Positions 8,858 to 17,080 of a stretch of 40,567 nt of DNA are shown one piece after another. The stretch is taken from contig JACQWO010000090.1 of the NCBI GenBank assembly GCA_016209225.1, positions 1-40,567 on the forward strand, in the 5' to 3' direction. The translations under genes were made by a program, and so were the position numbers. How positions within the stretch are numbered: position 1 is the first letter of the stretch; each line of letters opens with the position of its first letter. The DNA comes from Desulfobacterales bacterium (GTDB taxonomy: Bacteria; Desulfobacterota; UBA8473). The notes below the pieces were generated by a model. That model worked only from the letters and a program-made list of their open reading frames with translations. It had not been told where the DNA came from and searched no databases.

Positions 8858-10546
8858 TTAGTACTGAGACTTCATTATATCAAAGGGATCATAAGTCAAT
8901 CCATAGGCTTCTCGTATAGTCCCTTGAATCTCCCCCACGGTAGCGTATGCCTTTAATGCTTCACTTATGGAGGGGATAAGATTTTCTCCCTCTCCCATCT
9001 GAGCCCTTTCCCTCAAGCGCTTTATTGTCTCTTTTACCTTTTTCCGGTCACGAGTCTCTTTAAGGCTTTTAACATTGGCTATCTGCTCCCTCTCTGTTTC
9101 AGGCGGGATCCTGTGTACACCACCAGGGGTCTTATTCTCAGGAGCGGTTATAAAGGCGTTTACACCTACTATAACCCGCTCCTTGTTCTCTATCTCCTTC
9201 TGTAGTTGAAGGGCAGCCTGGTCTATCTTTTGATCTACCCACTCCTTCTTCATAGCCTCTGCCATTCCACCCATTTCATCTATTTCCTTGATTATTTTTA
9301 CAGCCTCTTCCTCAATCTTATTCGTGAGGTTTTCTATAAAATACGACCCGCCTAAAGGATCTGCGGTGTTTGCCACTCCGGTCTCATAAGCCAAAATCTG
9401 TTGGGTTCTCAAAGCTATACGCTGAGACTCTTCGGAAGGAAGAGCTATGGGTTCGTCGTAAGAACAGCAATGGAGAGATTGTACCCCACCCAGTACAGCA
9501 ACCAGAGCTTCAATAGTAATCCGTATAATATTATTCAAAGGCTGCTGCGGCACCAAGGAAGAGCCGGCGGTATGAACACCGAATCTAAACTTCCATGAGC
9601 CAGGCTTCTTTGCCCCAAATCTCTCTTTCATAATCTTTGCCCACAACCTCCTGGCAGCTCTCAGTTTGGCTATCTCTTCAAGAAAATCCATACCGGCCGA
9701 GAAATAAAATGATATTCTGCCTGCAAAATCGTCAACATCTAAACCGCGTTCTATTGCTTTTCTTATATATTCCATTGCAATCTCAAACCCAAAGGCAATC
9801 TCCTCAGGCGCATTGATGCCGGTCTCTCTCATATCATAGGCATTCACGGAATTGGTATTCCAAAAGGGCATGTGTTTCGTACAGAACTCTATTATATCCA
9901 CAGCCAATTTTACGCTGAGGTCTATCGGGTTACCTGGCTTACCATAACAGTAACGAGAGTGTAAAGGATCATTTGCTATGGTTCCTCTTAACTTTGCAAT
10001 ATCTATCCCTCTTTTTTCTGCCACTGTTATATACTGGGAAAATATAACCGGGGCAAGGGATGAGGCACAGAGAAGGGCAACGCTGACCTTATCAAGGGGT
10101 ATCCCATCTAAAAGTTCCTCCATATCCTTCAATGAAGTAAGGTTTACCCCGCTCACTCCAACCTCACCTTCAGCCATGGGGTGGTCTGCATCTATTCCCC
10201 AAACTGTTGGGAGATCCCGAAAGATGCTGAAGCCGCTTACTCCCTCATTTGCCAAGAACTTAAGTCTTTTATTGGTATCGGCTGCTCTGGCGTATCCACC
10301 AGCTTCTCGCATTGTCCAGTATCTGCCTCTGTACATGTTCTGGTGGATACCCCTTGTAAAGGGGTACTCTCCTGCGTTGGCTATATTTCCTTCGTAGTCA
10401 ATTCCATCTAAGTCAGCAGGGGTATAAATATCTTTAACAGGAAATCCTGAGCATGTAGTCAATCTATTTGGCTTCTCGAAATATGCCTCCATCAAACCAT
10501 CTATCTTTATATCCTCTCTTTTTTGAGTCTTTACTGAATCACCCAC
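8858..10546 (-). CDS. B12-dependent acyl-CoA mutase large subunit, non-canonical
   Basis: The 562-residue catalytic subunit of the methylmalonyl-CoA mutase superfamily, TIM-barrel part only, needing a separate B12-binding subunit. GTG start with GGAGGT ahead. Family blocks: FPVKDIYTPADL (36-47), YPFTRGIHQNMYRGRYWTMR (61-80), the barrel, FRFGVHTAGSSL, QQPLNNI, and TADPLGGSYFIENL. In methylmalonyl-CoA mutase the block TIRQYAGF carries Tyr89 and SGYHMQEAG carries His244. Here these read TMREAGGY (Ala82 in place of Tyr89) and NAYDMRETG (Asp238 in place of His244). The substrate is therefore probably not methylmalonyl-CoA. The adjacent upstream gene is a defective hybrid, so the partner may be the small subunit at 14008-14415. 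Confidence 0.85.
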   Translation of the reverse strand: MGDSVKTQKREDIKIDGLMEAYFEKPNRLTTCSGFPVKDIYTPADLDGIDYEGNIANAGEYPFTRGIHQNMYRGRYWTMREAGGYARAADTNKRLKFLANEGVSGFSIFRDLPTVWGIDADHPMAEGEVGVSGVNLTSLKDMEELLDGIPLDKVSVALLCASSLAPVIFSQYITVAEKRGIDIAKLRGTIANDPLHSRYCYGKPGNPIDLSVKLAVDIIEFCTKHMPFWNTNSVNAYDMRETGINAPEEIAFGFEIAMEYIRKAIERGLDVDDFAGRISFYFSAGMDFLEEIAKLRAARRLWAKIMKERFGAKKPGSWKFRFGVHTAGSSLVPQQPLNNIIRITIEALVAVLGGVQSLHCCSYDEPIALPSEESQRIALRTQQILAYETGVANTADPLGGSYFIENLTNKIEEEAVKIIKEIDEMGGMAEAMKKEWVDQKIDQAALQLQKEIENKERVIVGVNAFITAPENKTPGGVHRIPPETEREQIANVKSLKETRDRKKVKETIKRLRERAQMGEGENLIPSISEALKAYATVGEIQGTIREAYGLTYDPFDIMKSQY

Positions 10547-10584
10547 TTTTGTACCTCCAGGTCAACTTATTTATTCAGGTTGTT

Positions 10585-10729
10585 TAGGCTGTAGGCTGTT
10601 AGTCACGCATTGACCGAATCAAGGCGCTCAGAACCTTCTCGGTCTCCACCATTTTCGAGTCGCATTCTGGAACATCCAACTCAAATGCAATTTCCTATTT
10701 TTTCCTACAGACCAACTGCCTACAGCCTA
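10585..10729. repeat. Small element with 12-bp inverted ends
   Basis: TAGGCTGTAGGC at 10585-10596 and its exact reverse complement GCCTACAGCCTA at 10718-10729 bound about 120 bases with no coding content. It lies between the mutase large subunit and the hybrid gene on the same strand. It is a candidate non-autonomous element or intercistronic repeat. Confidence 0.5.
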
Positions 10730-10747
10730 TCCACCTGAGCAGTTACC

Positions 10748-11284
10748 TTATTGTATCATAAAATCAACGATATCATCCAGGGAGCTCCCGGATCCAAATA
10801 CCTCTCGTACACCCATCTTCTTCAAGTCAGAGACATCTTCAAGAGGTATACACCCCCCTACAACGACTGTCAAGTCATCTCTGCCCTTCTCTTTCAAAAG
10901 CCTCATTATCTTTGGCGCCTCCACCAGGTGTGTAGACGAGTGAAAACTCAAACCCAATATATCCACGTCCTCTTCCACAGCAGTCTTTGTAATCTCTTCA
11001 GGGGTTCCAAACCCACACACCTGTCTCGCCTGCCAGGTACGACTTCTATAGCCTACGGGATATATCCCCCTAGTGAAGGGATAATCACCTGGAAATCCGG
11101 CATCCCTTTCATAATCGAAGTCTTGGATATCTTTAGGAGTATAAAGGCGTTTTACAGGTATCTGGGAATGGGTCTCAAATACATTCTGCCTTTCTCCCAA
11201 TTTTTCCAGGGCTTTTTTCTCCCTTTTCTCTTCCCATTCCTCTTGCTTTTCCGCTGGCGACTCAATTTTATCTTTATCGAACAT
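10748..11284 (-). pseudogene. Chimeric mutase gene: large-subunit leader joined to B12-domain tail
   Basis: The 178-residue frame has GGAGGTAAGCGAAT before its ATG. Residues about 1-95 are the N-terminus of a mutase large subunit: coiled leader, VKRLYTPKDIQDFDYE, YPFTRGIYPVGYRSRTW, RQVCGFGT. From about residue 95 it becomes the second half of a B12-binding small subunit: PEEITKTAVEEDVDILGLS, then VVGGCIP and MGVREVFGSGS. The whole catalytic barrel and the first half of the B12 domain, including the DxHxxG cobalt-ligand motif, are missing. An in-frame deletion between a large-subunit gene and a following small-subunit gene explains this. Catalysis or B12 binding in the usual base-off mode is not expected. 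A structural or regulatory role cannot be excluded, because the frame and ribosome site remain intact. Confidence 0.8.
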
Positions 11285-11465
11285 ATTCGCTTACCTCCAT
11301 GTAAAAAGGACAAAATAATCTTAATGCCAAGCACCCGGGAGGTAGCATCGAGGCCATTAAAATTATAGCCCAATCCCTACAAAACTTACAAAGGTTTTCT
11401 GCTCAATTCAGGAGTAATACCTAAAAACTAGCTTTCACACGTAATAAACCTTTCTAGCTCTCATT

Positions 11466-12677
11466 TCAGTGGGCAGGTCTGACCCATCCGGAAATTGTAA
11501 TAAAATGCTTCTTTTCTATATCGGCTTTGTAGAATTTCCCAGAATCATGCGCTTTCCTTCTGGTAGGGCTAAAGCTTACTGGAGGCATAAGACCACCAGT
11601 ATCGAGGTCTTTTATCTTTTCCAGACCAGCTACCAGGGTCTCCTGATCCAGGTTTCTGCCTGCATTCTTAAGACCTTCAGCAAGAATCATAGCTGTAACC
11701 CAGAATTTAGCATAGTGTCTATTTAACTTAAACTTCTCAATAGATCCTGAATGGTGTTGTAATGTTATATCTCTCATTTTTCTCGACCCAGGCTCATCAT
11801 CATGCCAAGAACCCACAGAACCAATCATGAGCAGGTTCTTTGCCGCTTGTCCTACAATTTGTATGGTATCGTCTCCTATTAAGTGAAAAGAAGACATAAT
11901 CACAGGAAAATAACCAAGTCTTTTAGCATCCCTCAGCATTGCAAGTCCTCCCCCAGCGCCTGTGAGTGAGATAATAAAGTTGATCCTGTTCCTCTTTAGG
12001 TTCAGGACCTGAGAGCTTGCATCAAAAGCTGCAAGGTCAACAACCTCCTTACCCAGGAGTTCTAAACCGTAAGACTTAAGGCTTTCTTTCAGTTGCCCAA
12101 AACCAGATTTTCCAACCTCGTGATCGGTATAAACATAAGCCAATCTCAGCTTTTCCTTATCCACATTTTTCACAATATAGTCAACCATCAGTTTTATCTC
12201 ATCTATATTATCATTTGAAGGGTGAAAACTATATCTCTTTAGCGGGTTGCTTACATGATATGACCATGCAATGTTGCTTAAGACAGGGATTTTGTCCTTC
12301 TCTATCTGGTCATATAGAGCCTTGTGTTGACCGCTTCCCCCCATACTCAAGATGGCTAGCACTTTGTCTTTATAGATGAGCTTCTTGTAAGCGGCGACAG
12401 CCATGGGTATTGAATAACGATCATCCTCAACGATTAGTTTTACTTTTCTTCCATGAAGGCCTCCCTGATCATTTACGTAATGGAAGTAGGTTCTGTATGC
12501 CTCGCAGGCTGGTGACAATATATAAGCGGCAGGACCTGTCATATCAAGCACTGCACCCACTTTAATAGTATCGTCCGTAACCCCCCTCACCTCTTCAGCA
12601 TAAGAGGGTACGCTTCCCAAAAGACTCATGATTGAAACCAACGTAATCATTCTTAAAAAAACATATCTTGTTTTCAT
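11466..12677 (-). CDS. Periplasmic substrate-binding protein (LivK-like), copy 4
   Basis: A 403-residue binding protein inside the mutase array. ATG follows AAGGAGAACGTC. The signal peptide MKTRYVFLRMITLVSIMSLL is cleaved near SYA/EE. Mature start EVRGVTDDTIKVGAVLDMTG, then IPMAVAAYKKLIYKD, GSWHDDEPGSRKMRDITL and, at the end, PVSFSPTRRKAHDSG. It is diverged from copies 1 and 2: SWHDD replaces SWYDD and the PGTxKPYR segment reads HSGSIEKFKL, so the ligand may differ. It lies 94 bases after the acyl-CoA dehydrogenase gene, same strand, past a strong hairpin (12719-12750). Co-location with the mutase genes suggests its ligand feeds that pathway. Confidence 0.88.
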   Translation of the reverse strand: MKTRYVFLRMITLVSIMSLLGSVPSYAEEVRGVTDDTIKVGAVLDMTGPAAYILSPACEAYRTYFHYVNDQGGLHGRKVKLIVEDDRYSIPMAVAAYKKLIYKDKVLAILSMGGSGQHKALYDQIEKDKIPVLSNIAWSYHVSNPLKRYSFHPSNDNIDEIKLMVDYIVKNVDKEKLRLAYVYTDHEVGKSGFGQLKESLKSYGLELLGKEVVDLAAFDASSQVLNLKRNRINFIISLTGAGGGLAMLRDAKRLGYFPVIMSSFHLIGDDTIQIVGQAAKNLLMIGSVGSWHDDEPGSRKMRDITLQHHSGSIEKFKLNRHYAKFWVTAMILAEGLKNAGRNLDQETLVAGLEKIKDLDTGGLMPPVSFSPTRRKAHDSGKFYKADIEKKHFITISGWVRPAH

Positions 12678-12718
12678 GACGTTCTCCTTCCATTAAAATC
12701 ATATATATCTTTACACCT

Positions 12719-12750
12719 TTATTGTCTCATTCATGGGAATGAGACAATAA
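12719..12750 (-). other. Intercistronic 14-bp perfect-stem hairpin
   Basis: TTATTGTCTCATTC at 12719-12732 pairs exactly with GAATGAGACAATAA at 12737-12750 across a four-base loop. It sits between the acyl-CoA dehydrogenase stop and the start of binding-protein copy 4. It has no following T-run on either strand, so mRNA stabilisation or differential expression is more likely than simple termination. Confidence 0.55.
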
Positions 12751-12771
12751 TCCGAATCTCCATCTGTAAAT

Positions 12772-13908
12772 TCACTTGAGCATAGACCTGGCTATAATCA
12801 TCCTCTGAATCTGATTTGTTCCTTCGGTAATCTGGGTGGATTTGGCATCTCTCATCATACGTTCCACAGGATGGTCTTTCATATAACCATAACCGCCTAG
12901 TATCTGTACCGCATCGGTCGTAACCCTCATGGCAGTATCCGAGGCCATACACTTTGCCATAGCAGCATACGGAAGGATATCTCTTATACCACGATCTAGC
13001 ATAGAAGCAGTCTGATATATCAATGCTCTGGATGCCTCAACCTGTATCCTCATATCGGCAAGCATGAACTGGATGCCCTGATTTTCAGATATCGGTCTGC
13101 CAAACTGGACCCTCTCTTTAGAATAACGTGTTGCATAGTCCAATGCACCCTGAGCGATACCCAGTGCCTGGCTGGCTATTCCCAATCTGGTCTCTTTTAT
13201 AGATTCTGTAAGTATCTGCCAACCAGAACCTTCTCGGCCAAGGAGGTTCTCCCTAGGTACCCTCGCATCCTCAAAGATAAGTTCAGTAGTCTGAGAACCG
13301 CGCATACCCAGCTTATCCTCTATCTTGCCTATATTAAACCCCGGAGTATCCTTCTCCACAACAAACCCGGATAGTCCTTTTGTCCCCTGCCCACTGCCGG
13401 TTCTAACAAAGGTGGTGTATATATCGGCAACCCCCCCTGCTGTGATGAAACATTTAGAACCATTAATGATGTAGTGATCACCATTTAGAACTGCCCTCGT
13501 CCGCATGGAACCCACATCGGACCCTGCGCCAGGCTCGGTTAGCGCCCAGCTCATAATTACATTTCCCTTCCCCATCCGACTAAAAAATCTCTCCTCCTGC
13601 TCTTTATTGACACTCACCAAAAGGGTGGTCAGGCACGACCCCTGTGTGGCGACCAGCATAGATGATGAGGCACAGACCCTGGCGATCTCCTCTATGACCA
13701 GGTAATATGTTGTATGATCTGTTTCTAATCCCCCGTATTTTTTAGGAAGTTTCAGCCTTAATAGATCGTATTCCTCGAAGAGGTCCACCACATCACGGGG
13801 AAATTCACCTGTTTTATCGATCCTGACTGCAATAGGCGCAAGTTTTTCTTCAGCCAATTTTCTGACTGTCTTACGTATCATATCCTGTTCTTCTGTAAGT
13901 TGAATCAT
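12772..13908 (-). CDS. Acyl-CoA dehydrogenase
   Basis: A 378-residue FAD flavoenzyme that introduces an alpha,beta double bond into acyl-CoA and passes electrons to ETF. The frame reaches 13974, but ATG 13908 has AAGGAGTG just upstream and begins MIQLTEEQDMIRKTVRKLAE, the normal family N-terminus. Seen in order: FAD/substrate motif MSWALTEPGAGSDVGSM, ITAGGVADIYTTFVRT, RERVQFGRPISENQGIQF, and the C-terminal GGYGYMKDHPVERMMRDAK followed by ITEGTNQIQR, whose Glu in EGT is the usual catalytic base. It resembles short-chain or branched-chain enzymes, but the exact substrate cannot be assigned. Its place between a mutase and a binding protein suggests oxidation of the mutase product or precursor. 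Confidence 0.92.
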   Translation of the reverse strand: MIQLTEEQDMIRKTVRKLAEEKLAPIAVRIDKTGEFPRDVVDLFEEYDLLRLKLPKKYGGLETDHTTYYLVIEEIARVCASSSMLVATQGSCLTTLLVSVNKEQEERFFSRMGKGNVIMSWALTEPGAGSDVGSMRTRAVLNGDHYIINGSKCFITAGGVADIYTTFVRTGSGQGTKGLSGFVVEKDTPGFNIGKIEDKLGMRGSQTTELIFEDARVPRENLLGREGSGWQILTESIKETRLGIASQALGIAQGALDYATRYSKERVQFGRPISENQGIQFMLADMRIQVEASRALIYQTASMLDRGIRDILPYAAMAKCMASDTAMRVTTDAVQILGGYGYMKDHPVERMMRDAKSTQITEGTNQIQRMIIARSMLK

Positions 13909-14007
13909 CACTCCTTGTTCAAACCTCCAATCTTTTAAATATCGTAGTTCTCCCCGGTTTCTCAAAGTAGGCACCTATAAGACCATGGAGGTTAGCCCCA
14001 TGGTTTA

Positions 14008-14415
14008 TCAGTGCTTATCCAGCAATGTAAATATAAAACTGACAACTTCATCCGGGGTTGAACCAGGCCCAAATATACCTTTTACCCCAAATTCCTTTAA
14101 CCTTAATATGTCTTTGTCAGAGATCACACCGCCCATGATGAGAGGTATATCCATACCCCTTTCCCTTAGTGATGAAATCAATCCTTCTGCAAGATAGACG
14201 TGTGCCCCTGATGAAGAGCTTATGCCGACAATATCCACATCCTCTTCCTCTGCCACCTTCACAACCTCGTTAAAATCCTTAAACCTGGGATAGTAGACAA
14301 CCTCTATCCCTGACTCCCGACATTTATGGACAATACCCCTTAAACCGATATCATGTCCTTCAAATAAGTTGCGGGTAAACAAAACCCTTATCTTCTCTTT
14401 CTTAGCAGCTTCCAT
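14008..14415 (-). CDS. B12-binding mutase small subunit
   Basis: A 135-residue stand-alone cobalamin-binding domain. RVLFTRNLFEGHDIGLRGIV carries the cobalt-ligand motif as E19-x-H21-x-x-G24. The first position, usually Asp in DxHxxG, is Glu here. VDIVGISSSSGAHVYLAEGL replaces the SxL motif with SSS. LIMGGVIS is the GG nucleotide-tail motif, and FGVKGIFGPGSTPDEVV is the usual C-terminus. It starts 12 bases after the large subunit's stop codon, so the two should form one heterodimeric (alpha2beta2) mutase. It may also serve the second large subunit at 8858-10546. Confidence 0.9.
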   Translation of the reverse strand: MEAAKKEKIRVLFTRNLFEGHDIGLRGIVHKCRESGIEVVYYPRFKDFNEVVKVAEEEDVDIVGISSSSGAHVYLAEGLISSLRERGMDIPLIMGGVISDKDILRLKEFGVKGIFGPGSTPDEVVSFIFTLLDKH

Positions 14416-14427
14416 AGAATTCCCCCT

Positions 14428-16131
14428 TCAGCAAGGATATGCCTGCCCGTATACCTGAAAAAAGACATCTGTCATCTCTCCCAATGTACATCTAGCCTCA
14501 GCGGCATCAATCAATGCAGGCATCACTCCTCCTGCCTGTTCAACCGACTCATATCTTCTAACAGCCTCTTCAATACCTTTCAATGTCCTTTTTACCTCAC
14601 TCTGGTCGCGGGACTGTTTCCACTTCTTTATCCTCTCTATCGCTAATCTCTCAATCTCTTCTTGATCCACCGTGAATTCCGGCACCTCCATGGCTTCTTC
14701 CTGTCTGTATTTATTTACCCCTACTATAACCCTTTCCCCCTGGTCAACCTCCTGCCTCCACGTTTTAATTCTTTGGTCGAGGAGATTCCACAACCATCCT
14801 GTCTCCATACATCTGGTATATCCCCCCCTGCTTTCTATCTCATCCACAATCTTCCATGCCTCTCTCTCCAATCTCTCTGTAAGCCACTCCACATAGTAAG
14901 AACCTCCAAGAGGGTCACAAACCTTAGCCATCCCTGATTCATGGAGAATAATCTGGTTTACCCTGAGAGAAGTGGTAGCGGCATCCTCTGAGGGTAATGA
15001 AATGGCTTCATCATAAGAAGAGGTATGAATTGATTGGGTTCCACCCAGTACAGAGGCTAAAACCTGAAGGGTAGTCCTGGTTATATTGTTAAGGGGCTGT
15101 TGGGCTGTGAGGTTTATACCACCCGTGTGCACGTGGATTCTGAATTGTTGAGAAGCTGCCTTCTCACATCCAAACCTCTCCTTCATGGTCTTTGCCCACA
15201 TCTTCCTGAATGCTCTGAGTTTGCATATCTCCTCAAAAAAGTCCATCCCCATATGCATTTGAGCACTAAAACGGGGAATCATATCATCAGGTTTAATGCT
15301 TGCCTTTATACCACATTCTATCAACTCTATAGCCTCAGACAGCATAAACGCCATCTCCTGGGCAGGGGATGCACAGTTTTCCCCTGCTACATACCCGCAC
15401 AGGTTCGTATGATTCCACCTGGGCACATTCTCTACACAGTATTTGATCAATTCTACCTGGAGCTTCAATTGATCTTTAGGGGGGTGATCCCTCATGTTCT
15501 GACCGAGCCACGCTATCTTCCTGCGATTCTGGCTTTGCCCGATAAGCTGGTTTGGTTTATAACCCTGCCTTTCAGCATATACAAGGTATATGGCCAGCAT
15601 AGGCAGGCATGTAATCTTCGTACTAAACCCTACCCTTGTCTTACTTAGATCGTATCCATCACAGATAATTCTAATATCCTCTTCTGTATTCACCGAAGCA
15701 CCACTTAGCCCAACCATGCCCTTTGCTGCTTCGTCATCAGGGTCGTAACCATAAGCAGAGGCCAAATCAGGGACTATAAAAAGTACCGCCCCAACAAACC
15801 CTTTCATGCCTTCCTTCGTAAGCTTTTCTGTCCTCTTCCTTGTATCCTCTGCTCTGGCGTATCCATGTATCTGCTGGGTCATCCACCGCTGATATTGATA
15901 AGTTAGGGGATAGAGTCCCCTTGTATATGGGTAAGAGCCGGGCATTCCAATCTCACTGTAGTCTATATCCGCCACATCCGACGGAGTATAAACAGGCTTT
16001 AAGGAAATCCCTGACTCTGTATGAGACTCTGGTATTTTAAACCCCGGTTTCTTCTCGTATTTCTCTGTATAATTCTTCTGCCATTCCTCTTCCATCTCCC
16101 TAACCTTATTCACGCTATTTTCATCTGCCAT
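14428..16131 (-). CDS. B12-dependent acyl-CoA mutase large subunit, non-canonical
   Basis: A 567-residue catalytic subunit of the methylmalonyl-CoA mutase superfamily. The open frame runs up to 16365, but ATG 16131 has GGGGAGG nine bases upstream and starts the usual charged leader (MADENSVNKVREMEEEW), so it is the true start. Blocks: LKPVYTPSDVADIDY (44-58), YPYTRGLYPLTYQYQRW (67-83), FRIHVHTGGINL, QQPLNNITRTT, VCDPLGGSYYVEWLT. At the Tyr89 block it reads MTQQIHGY (Ile88), and at the His244 block CGYVAGENC (Val248). Ile at the first position recalls 2-hydroxyisobutyryl-CoA mutase, but loss of the His is not explained by that enzyme. It forms an operon with the B12 subunit directly downstream. 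Confidence 0.87.
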   Translation of the reverse strand: MADENSVNKVREMEEEWQKNYTEKYEKKPGFKIPESHTESGISLKPVYTPSDVADIDYSEIGMPGSYPYTRGLYPLTYQYQRWMTQQIHGYARAEDTRKRTEKLTKEGMKGFVGAVLFIVPDLASAYGYDPDDEAAKGMVGLSGASVNTEEDIRIICDGYDLSKTRVGFSTKITCLPMLAIYLVYAERQGYKPNQLIGQSQNRRKIAWLGQNMRDHPPKDQLKLQVELIKYCVENVPRWNHTNLCGYVAGENCASPAQEMAFMLSEAIELIECGIKASIKPDDMIPRFSAQMHMGMDFFEEICKLRAFRKMWAKTMKERFGCEKAASQQFRIHVHTGGINLTAQQPLNNITRTTLQVLASVLGGTQSIHTSSYDEAISLPSEDAATTSLRVNQIILHESGMAKVCDPLGGSYYVEWLTERLEREAWKIVDEIESRGGYTRCMETGWLWNLLDQRIKTWRQEVDQGERVIVGVNKYRQEEAMEVPEFTVDQEEIERLAIERIKKWKQSRDQSEVKRTLKGIEEAVRRYESVEQAGGVMPALIDAAEARCTLGEMTDVFFQVYGQAYPC

Positions 16132-16340
16132 AGTAACTACCTCCCCTAAATTCTCTACTTCAGCTTGCTCTTTAGTCTCCTTCCATCCTGTAAGAGGAAC
16201 AAGCAACCCTTTACCAGGCTGGTATTTTTCGGCAATATCCCTAACTGTGGCCATACCGGGGCTGTCATCATACCAGGAATTTATATAATGAACCCCTATA
16301 AATTTATTTGCTGATTTTCCTGTCAGCTTAATCAATTCAG
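16132..16340 (-). pseudogene. Binding-protein remnant fused in frame ahead of the mutase
   Basis: The open frame upstream of the mutase start reads LIKLTGKSANKFIGVHYINS, WYDDSPGMATVRDIAEKYQP, then GKGLLVPLTGWKE. This aligns with the last third of the five binding proteins (TVKLAGDASKNYIGAH, SSWYDDTPGM, and the terminal GKLVPITDWR), with about 80 residues deleted between PGT and SGK. The signal peptide and N-domain are gone. The stretch lies between the TetR stop codon and the mutase ribosome site, so a binding-protein gene once stood here and was deleted twice. It is unlikely to be translated on its own. Confidence 0.8.
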
Positions 16341-16345
16341 CTTTC

Positions 16346-16987
16346 TCAAATAGCCCTTTGATCACGTAATAGCCCTTTCTTTACTAAATTAAACCCGGAG
16401 ACAAGAAGCTCCTTCACCTCGTTTTCCGGGACGTTGAGATGAATCCTCATAACCGTAGTTTGAGCGATGCCGATAGATAAACCCCACAGAATACGGGCTA
16501 TGTGGCGGGGGTCTACCTCTATAAAATCCCCCTGGTCAATGCCTTTTTGGATTACCTCCCTCAAAATCTTCAATGCCATACCTGCCTTTCGGTTGATCTC
16601 ATCCGATAATTCAGTGGGTATCTTATCCATAATGTCCTCATGGAGTAAGTATGCTGAGGTCTTTATATAATTGATGTCCTCTTTGTAGTACCGGTAAAAT
16701 GATAGAGCTAACCTATCCAGCATCTCGGCAGGCTTTAAATCCAGATCGGCTGTTTCTCTATACTTATCCAGCAGGTTATCAAGCCCCTTTATAAAAACCG
16801 ACATGAACAGATCTTCTTTAGTCTTAAAATAGAGATAGATGGTCCCTTTAGCCAGCTCTACTCTCTCCGACACATCATCCACGGTAGCTACAGCAAAACC
16901 TTTTTCTGAAAGAACCTCGCATGCAGCGTCCACAATATCCTGCCTTCTCTTCTGTTTCTCCCTCTCCTTTCTCTCTATTACACCCAT
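16346..16987 (-). CDS. TetR-family transcriptional regulator
   Basis: A 213-residue one-component repressor. The N-terminal helix-turn-helix spans about residues 10-55: RRQDIVDAACEVLSEKGFAV, TVDDVSERVELAKGTIYLYF, KTKEDLF. The all-helical ligand domain that follows has no assigned family. ATG 16987 has AAAGG at a good distance; a GTG three codons earlier is also open. It is the first gene of the minus-strand mutase/dehydrogenase array, with its promoter and two palindromes just upstream (17030-17080), so autoregulation and control of the mutase genes by an acyl-CoA or acid ligand are likely. The divergent hydrolase gene may share this control. Confidence 0.9.
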   Translation of the reverse strand: MGVIERKEREKQKRRQDIVDAACEVLSEKGFAVATVDDVSERVELAKGTIYLYFKTKEDLFMSVFIKGLDNLLDKYRETADLDLKPAEMLDRLALSFYRYYKEDINYIKTSAYLLHEDIMDKIPTELSDEINRKAGMALKILREVIQKGIDQGDFIEVDPRHIARILWGLSIGIAQTTVMRIHLNVPENEVKELLVSGFNLVKKGLLRDQRAI

Positions 16988-17029
16988 TTTAAACACCTTT
17001 CTTGACTGTTCTTGACTAGCAGTTATCTA

Positions 17030-17044
17030 ATGACTCTAGGTCAT
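17030..17044. promoter_or_regulatory. Palindrome, probable TetR operator
   Basis: ATGACTCTAGGTCAT: arms ATGAC and GTCAT around five bases. It lies between the predicted transcription start and the TetR gene. A second pair, TGAC-TTTTT-GTCA at 17067-17079, overlaps the -35 box with the same half-site, which supports specific binding. Confidence 0.5.
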
Positions 17045-17052
17045 CCTAACCC

Positions 17053-17080
17053 ATTCTAGTATATAATGACTTTTTGTCAA
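17053..17080 (-). promoter_or_regulatory. Promoter of TetR/mutase operon
   Basis: On the minus strand TTGACA (17075-17080), a 16-base spacer and TAGAAT (17053-17058). The -35 box sits inside one TGAC/GTCA palindrome, which would let the regulator block its own operon. Confidence 0.5.

Noticed and set aside
10751-11368. 205-residue plus-strand open frame opposite the hybrid mutase gene
   Set aside because: It is antisense to a frame with clear mutase and B12-domain homology and has no recognisable protein features.
15100-15648. 182-residue plus-strand open frame opposite the mutase large subunit
   Set aside because: Shadow of a strongly conserved coding region on the minus strand.
16132-16365. 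Treating the 645-residue frame as a genuine binding-protein/mutase fusion enzyme
   Set aside because: A strong ribosome site and normal mutase N-terminus at 16131 show that translation starts there; the upstream part lacks a signal peptide and most of its domain.
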